A stretch of 16,051 bases of DNA, taken from CAZRZN01 sp964604565. Lineage in GTDB: Bacteria; Pseudomonadota; Alphaproteobacteria; Rhodobacterales; Rhodobacteraceae. Shown here one piece after another: positions 14,536-16,051 of the stretch. Both the position numbers and the translations under genes were made by a program. The DNA is taken from contig CAZRZN010000077.1 of NCBI GenBank assembly GCA_964604565.1, positions 1 through 16,051 on the forward strand. Reading direction: 5' to 3'. Below the pieces are notes generated by a model that saw only the letters and a list, made by a program, of their open reading frames with translations, was not told the DNA's origin and searched no databases. Each line of letters begins with the position of its first letter. The stretch's first letter is position 1.

Positions 14536-15543
14536 CTAAGTCGCATTCGCCAATCTCTTGGCCAGCTCGATGTAGTCGGCGGATACCGAAAGACCGTCGG
14601 CCTCTGCCGCGCGGATCGCCTCCTGCCGCCGCGCGCCCGGAAGCCGCACGCCCTCCATCGACTGGATCGTGTGGAGCAATTCCGCGACACGCGCCAGAAA
14701 GCCGGATGCCGGGTCGGGCCGAATGGCCAGAAGGGTCTGGCCAACCCGGGGCGCCGGACCATCCGCGGCAAAGAAAGAGCCCGCCTGATAACTCATGGCG
14801 CTGCCGGTGAAGGCAGCGGTGAGAATTTCGACCATGAGCGCCAGCGCCGTTCCCTTTGCCTCGCCTATCGGAACCATTGTTCCGCCCAGCGCCGCCTCGG
14901 GATCGGACGTCGGATCCCCCTGCGCATCCAGCGCCCAGCCAAGCGGGATCGGCTGGTTTGATTTTTTCGCGTTCATGACCTTGCCTCGGGCCACCTTGGA
15001 CAACGACAGATCAATCACCAAAGGCGCCCCCTCAGCTTGCGGTGTGGCAAAGGCAATCGGGTTCGTGCCAAAGATCGCCTCCTTGCCGCCCCAGGGGGCA
15101 ATCGCCTTGGGAGAATTGGCAAACATGATGCCCATCATCCCGGCGTTGGCGATCTTTTCCACCTGCACGGACAGCGCACCGCAATGATGCGAGTTTGCGA
15201 CCGCCATGATCGCGATGCCCATTTCCTCTGCCACCGGCAAGCCTGCAGACAGGGCCGCATCCAGAGCCGGAAAGGCGAACCCCTGATCGGCGTCGATCAG
15301 CAGCGACGACGGGCCGCGTTGAGTTGTCGTGATCCGCGCACCGGCATTGATCTTGCCGGTCCGGACCTGCGCCACGTAATCGCCCAGCCGTGAGAACCCA
15401 TGCCCCACCTGCCCTTCTGCCTCCGCCGCGACAAGCGCGGCGGCAACAGAGGCGGCCGCGTCGTCGGGCACGCCCGCCGCCGACAGCGCGGCGTGGATCA
15501 GGGCTTTTGCGTCGGCGATGGAAATACGGATCGTGTCACTCAC
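14536..15543 (-). CDS. comC: Malate/lactate-dehydrogenase-family oxidoreductase, probable (R)-sulfolactate dehydrogenase
   Basis: A 335-residue NAD(P)-dependent 2-hydroxyacid dehydrogenase of the LDH2/MDHG family (not the Rossmann type). Visible: GHGFSRL (48-54) with the family's His48, SHHCG (118-122), and GTNPIAFATP (159-168). Members act on malate, ureidoglycolate, 2,3-diketogulonate, delta-piperideine-2-carboxylate or sulfolactate. ComC oxidises (R)-3-sulfolactate to sulfopyruvate, and with SlcC it interconverts the two sulfolactate enantiomers so that SuyAB can use them. Position between the SuyB-type lyase gene and a YeiH-type exporter favours this role. It uses a GTG start at 15543, weakly supported by AGGTG upstream. 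The family is firm, the specific substrate moderately so. Confidence 0.74.
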   Translation of the reverse strand: MSDTIRISIADAKALIHAALSAAGVPDDAAASVAAALVAAEAEGQVGHGFSRLGDYVAQVRTGKINAGARITTTQRGPSSLLIDADQGFAFPALDAALSAGLPVAEEMGIAIMAVANSHHCGALSVQVEKIANAGMMGIMFANSPKAIAPWGGKEAIFGTNPIAFATPQAEGAPLVIDLSLSKVARGKVMNAKKSNQPIPLGWALDAQGDPTSDPEAALGGTMVPIGEAKGTALALMVEILTAAFTGSAMSYQAGSFFAADGPAPRVGQTLLAIRPDPASGFLARVAELLHTIQSMEGVRLPGARRQEAIRAAEADGLSVSADYIELAKRLANAT

Positions 15544-15572
15544 TGGAAGGCACCTGTCCTGTCAAAAGCGCC

Positions 15573-15598
15573 GGGCGACCCGATCAATCGGGCCGCCC
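15573..15598 (-). terminator. Hairpin between suyB-type gene and comC-like gene, possible attenuator
   Basis: On the minus strand GGGCGGCCCGAT pairs with ATCGGGTCGCCC, 12 bp with one G-T pair (the innermost pair would open to form a loop). It starts 10 nt after the lyase stop. A short TTTT follows 7-10 nt later. This is weak for a full terminator but could reduce read-through or stabilise the upstream message. Confidence 0.48.
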
Positions 15599-15607
15599 GT
15601 TCAGTCA

Positions 15608-16051
15608 TCATGCGCTGCGATACAGCTTGGTCATCGAGAATTCCCGGTGCCCAAGGGCTTCGGCAGCCGTATTGCGGCCGTTCGCGGTGCGGCGGATCAT
15701 CTCGATCAGCGCGTCGCCCGCCTCGTCGATGGTCTGTTCGCGGCGCAGAATGCCCGAAACGTCCACATCGACATGCTCTGCCATGGTGCGCACGGTGCGC
15801 GGGTTGGCCGTGATCTTGATCACAGGAACAATCGGGTTGCCCACCACGTTGCCCTGCCCTGTCGGGAAGGTGTGGATCACGGCGCCACCGGCGGCCATCA
15901 GAGTGACGCATTCGGCCGCGGCCGAAGACGAGTCCATGAAATACAGACCGTTGCCCTTCCCCGGTGCCTCGGCCGGTTCGAGGATGTCGATATAGCGCGA
16001 CGTGCGGCCGATCTTTTCGAGGTTGCCAAGGGCCTTTTCCTCGATGGTGGT
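15608..16051 (-). CDS. suyB: UxaA-family lyase C-terminus, probable sulfolactate sulfo-lyase beta subunit
   Basis: The last 147 codons of a gene that continues past the right edge. The frame is open to the first base (TTIEEKALGNLEKIG), so the Met at 15937 is internal. The fragment matches the C-terminal domain of the altronate dehydratase/galactarate dehydratase family: GLYFMDSSSAAAECVTLMAAGG, FPTGQGNVVGNPIVPVIK, TANPRT, and the end GHREFSMTKLYRSA. SuyB, the large subunit of (2R)-3-sulfolactate sulfo-lyase (sulfolactate to pyruvate plus sulfite), belongs here. The neighbouring comC- and suyZ-like genes support SuyB over altronate dehydratase. SuyA would be expected just upstream, outside the window. 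Confidence in the family is high, in SuyB moderate. Confidence 0.73.
   Translation of the reverse strand, partial: TTIEEKALGNLEKIGRTSRYIDILEPAEAPGKGNGLYFMDSSSAAAECVTLMAAGGAVIHTFPTGQGNVVGNPIVPVIKITANPRTVRTMAEHVDVDVSGILRREQTIDEAGDALIEMIRRTANGRNTAAEALGHREFSMTKLYRSA

Noticed and set aside
14487..14771. A 95-residue N-terminal extension of the YeiH-type exporter
   Set aside because: It lies inside the upstream gene, is rich in Arg and Pro, and the ATG at 14486 has its own ribosome site and starts a normal family N-terminus.

Overview
This 16 kb window comes from a high-GC alphaproteobacterium, most likely a Rhodobacteraceae (Roseobacter-group) bacterium. The polyol genes closely resemble the smo/mtlK system as remembered from Rhodobacter sphaeroides, and the right-hand genes match the sulfolactate-degradation modules known from this family. 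There is one assembly gap (100 N, 11862-11961), so the link between the segments on either side of it is only as good as the scaffolding. No rRNA, tRNA, CRISPR array, insertion sequence or phage gene was recognised.

Left segment (223-7750, all minus strand): a complete polyol uptake and oxidation operon. Reading in the direction of transcription: a LacI-type regulator, a short control region with a perfect 12-bp palindrome, the periplasmic binding protein SmoE, a strong GC hairpin, the two permeases SmoF and SmoG, the ATPase SmoK, sorbitol dehydrogenase SmoS and mannitol 2-dehydrogenase MtlK. The last three genes are joined by TGATG stop/start overlaps. The transporter brings in sorbitol, mannitol or a similar polyol, and the two dehydrogenases oxidise it to fructose. 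No sugar kinase lies inside the window.

Middle segment (7751-11861, plus strand): a 0.7 kb intergenic region, then a two-part ABM-like protein, a 615-residue Na+/phosphate cotransporter (NptA/YjbB type, with PhoU-like tail), an 82-residue charged helical protein, and a small membrane protein cut off by the assembly gap.

Right segment (12050-16051, all minus strand): the 3' end of a UxaA/SuyB-type lyase subunit, a malate/lactate-dehydrogenase-family enzyme that fits (R)-sulfolactate dehydrogenase ComC, a YeiH-type exporter that fits SuyZ, a UspF/G-like universal stress protein, and a hemolysin-like acyltransferase. The first three together point to degradation of 3-sulfolactate: ComC interconverts sulfolactate and sulfopyruvate, SuyAB releases sulfite and pyruvate, and SuyZ exports the sulfur anion. 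SuyA and the second dehydrogenase SlcC would have to lie beyond the right edge. This assignment rests on gene context and family, not on a database search.
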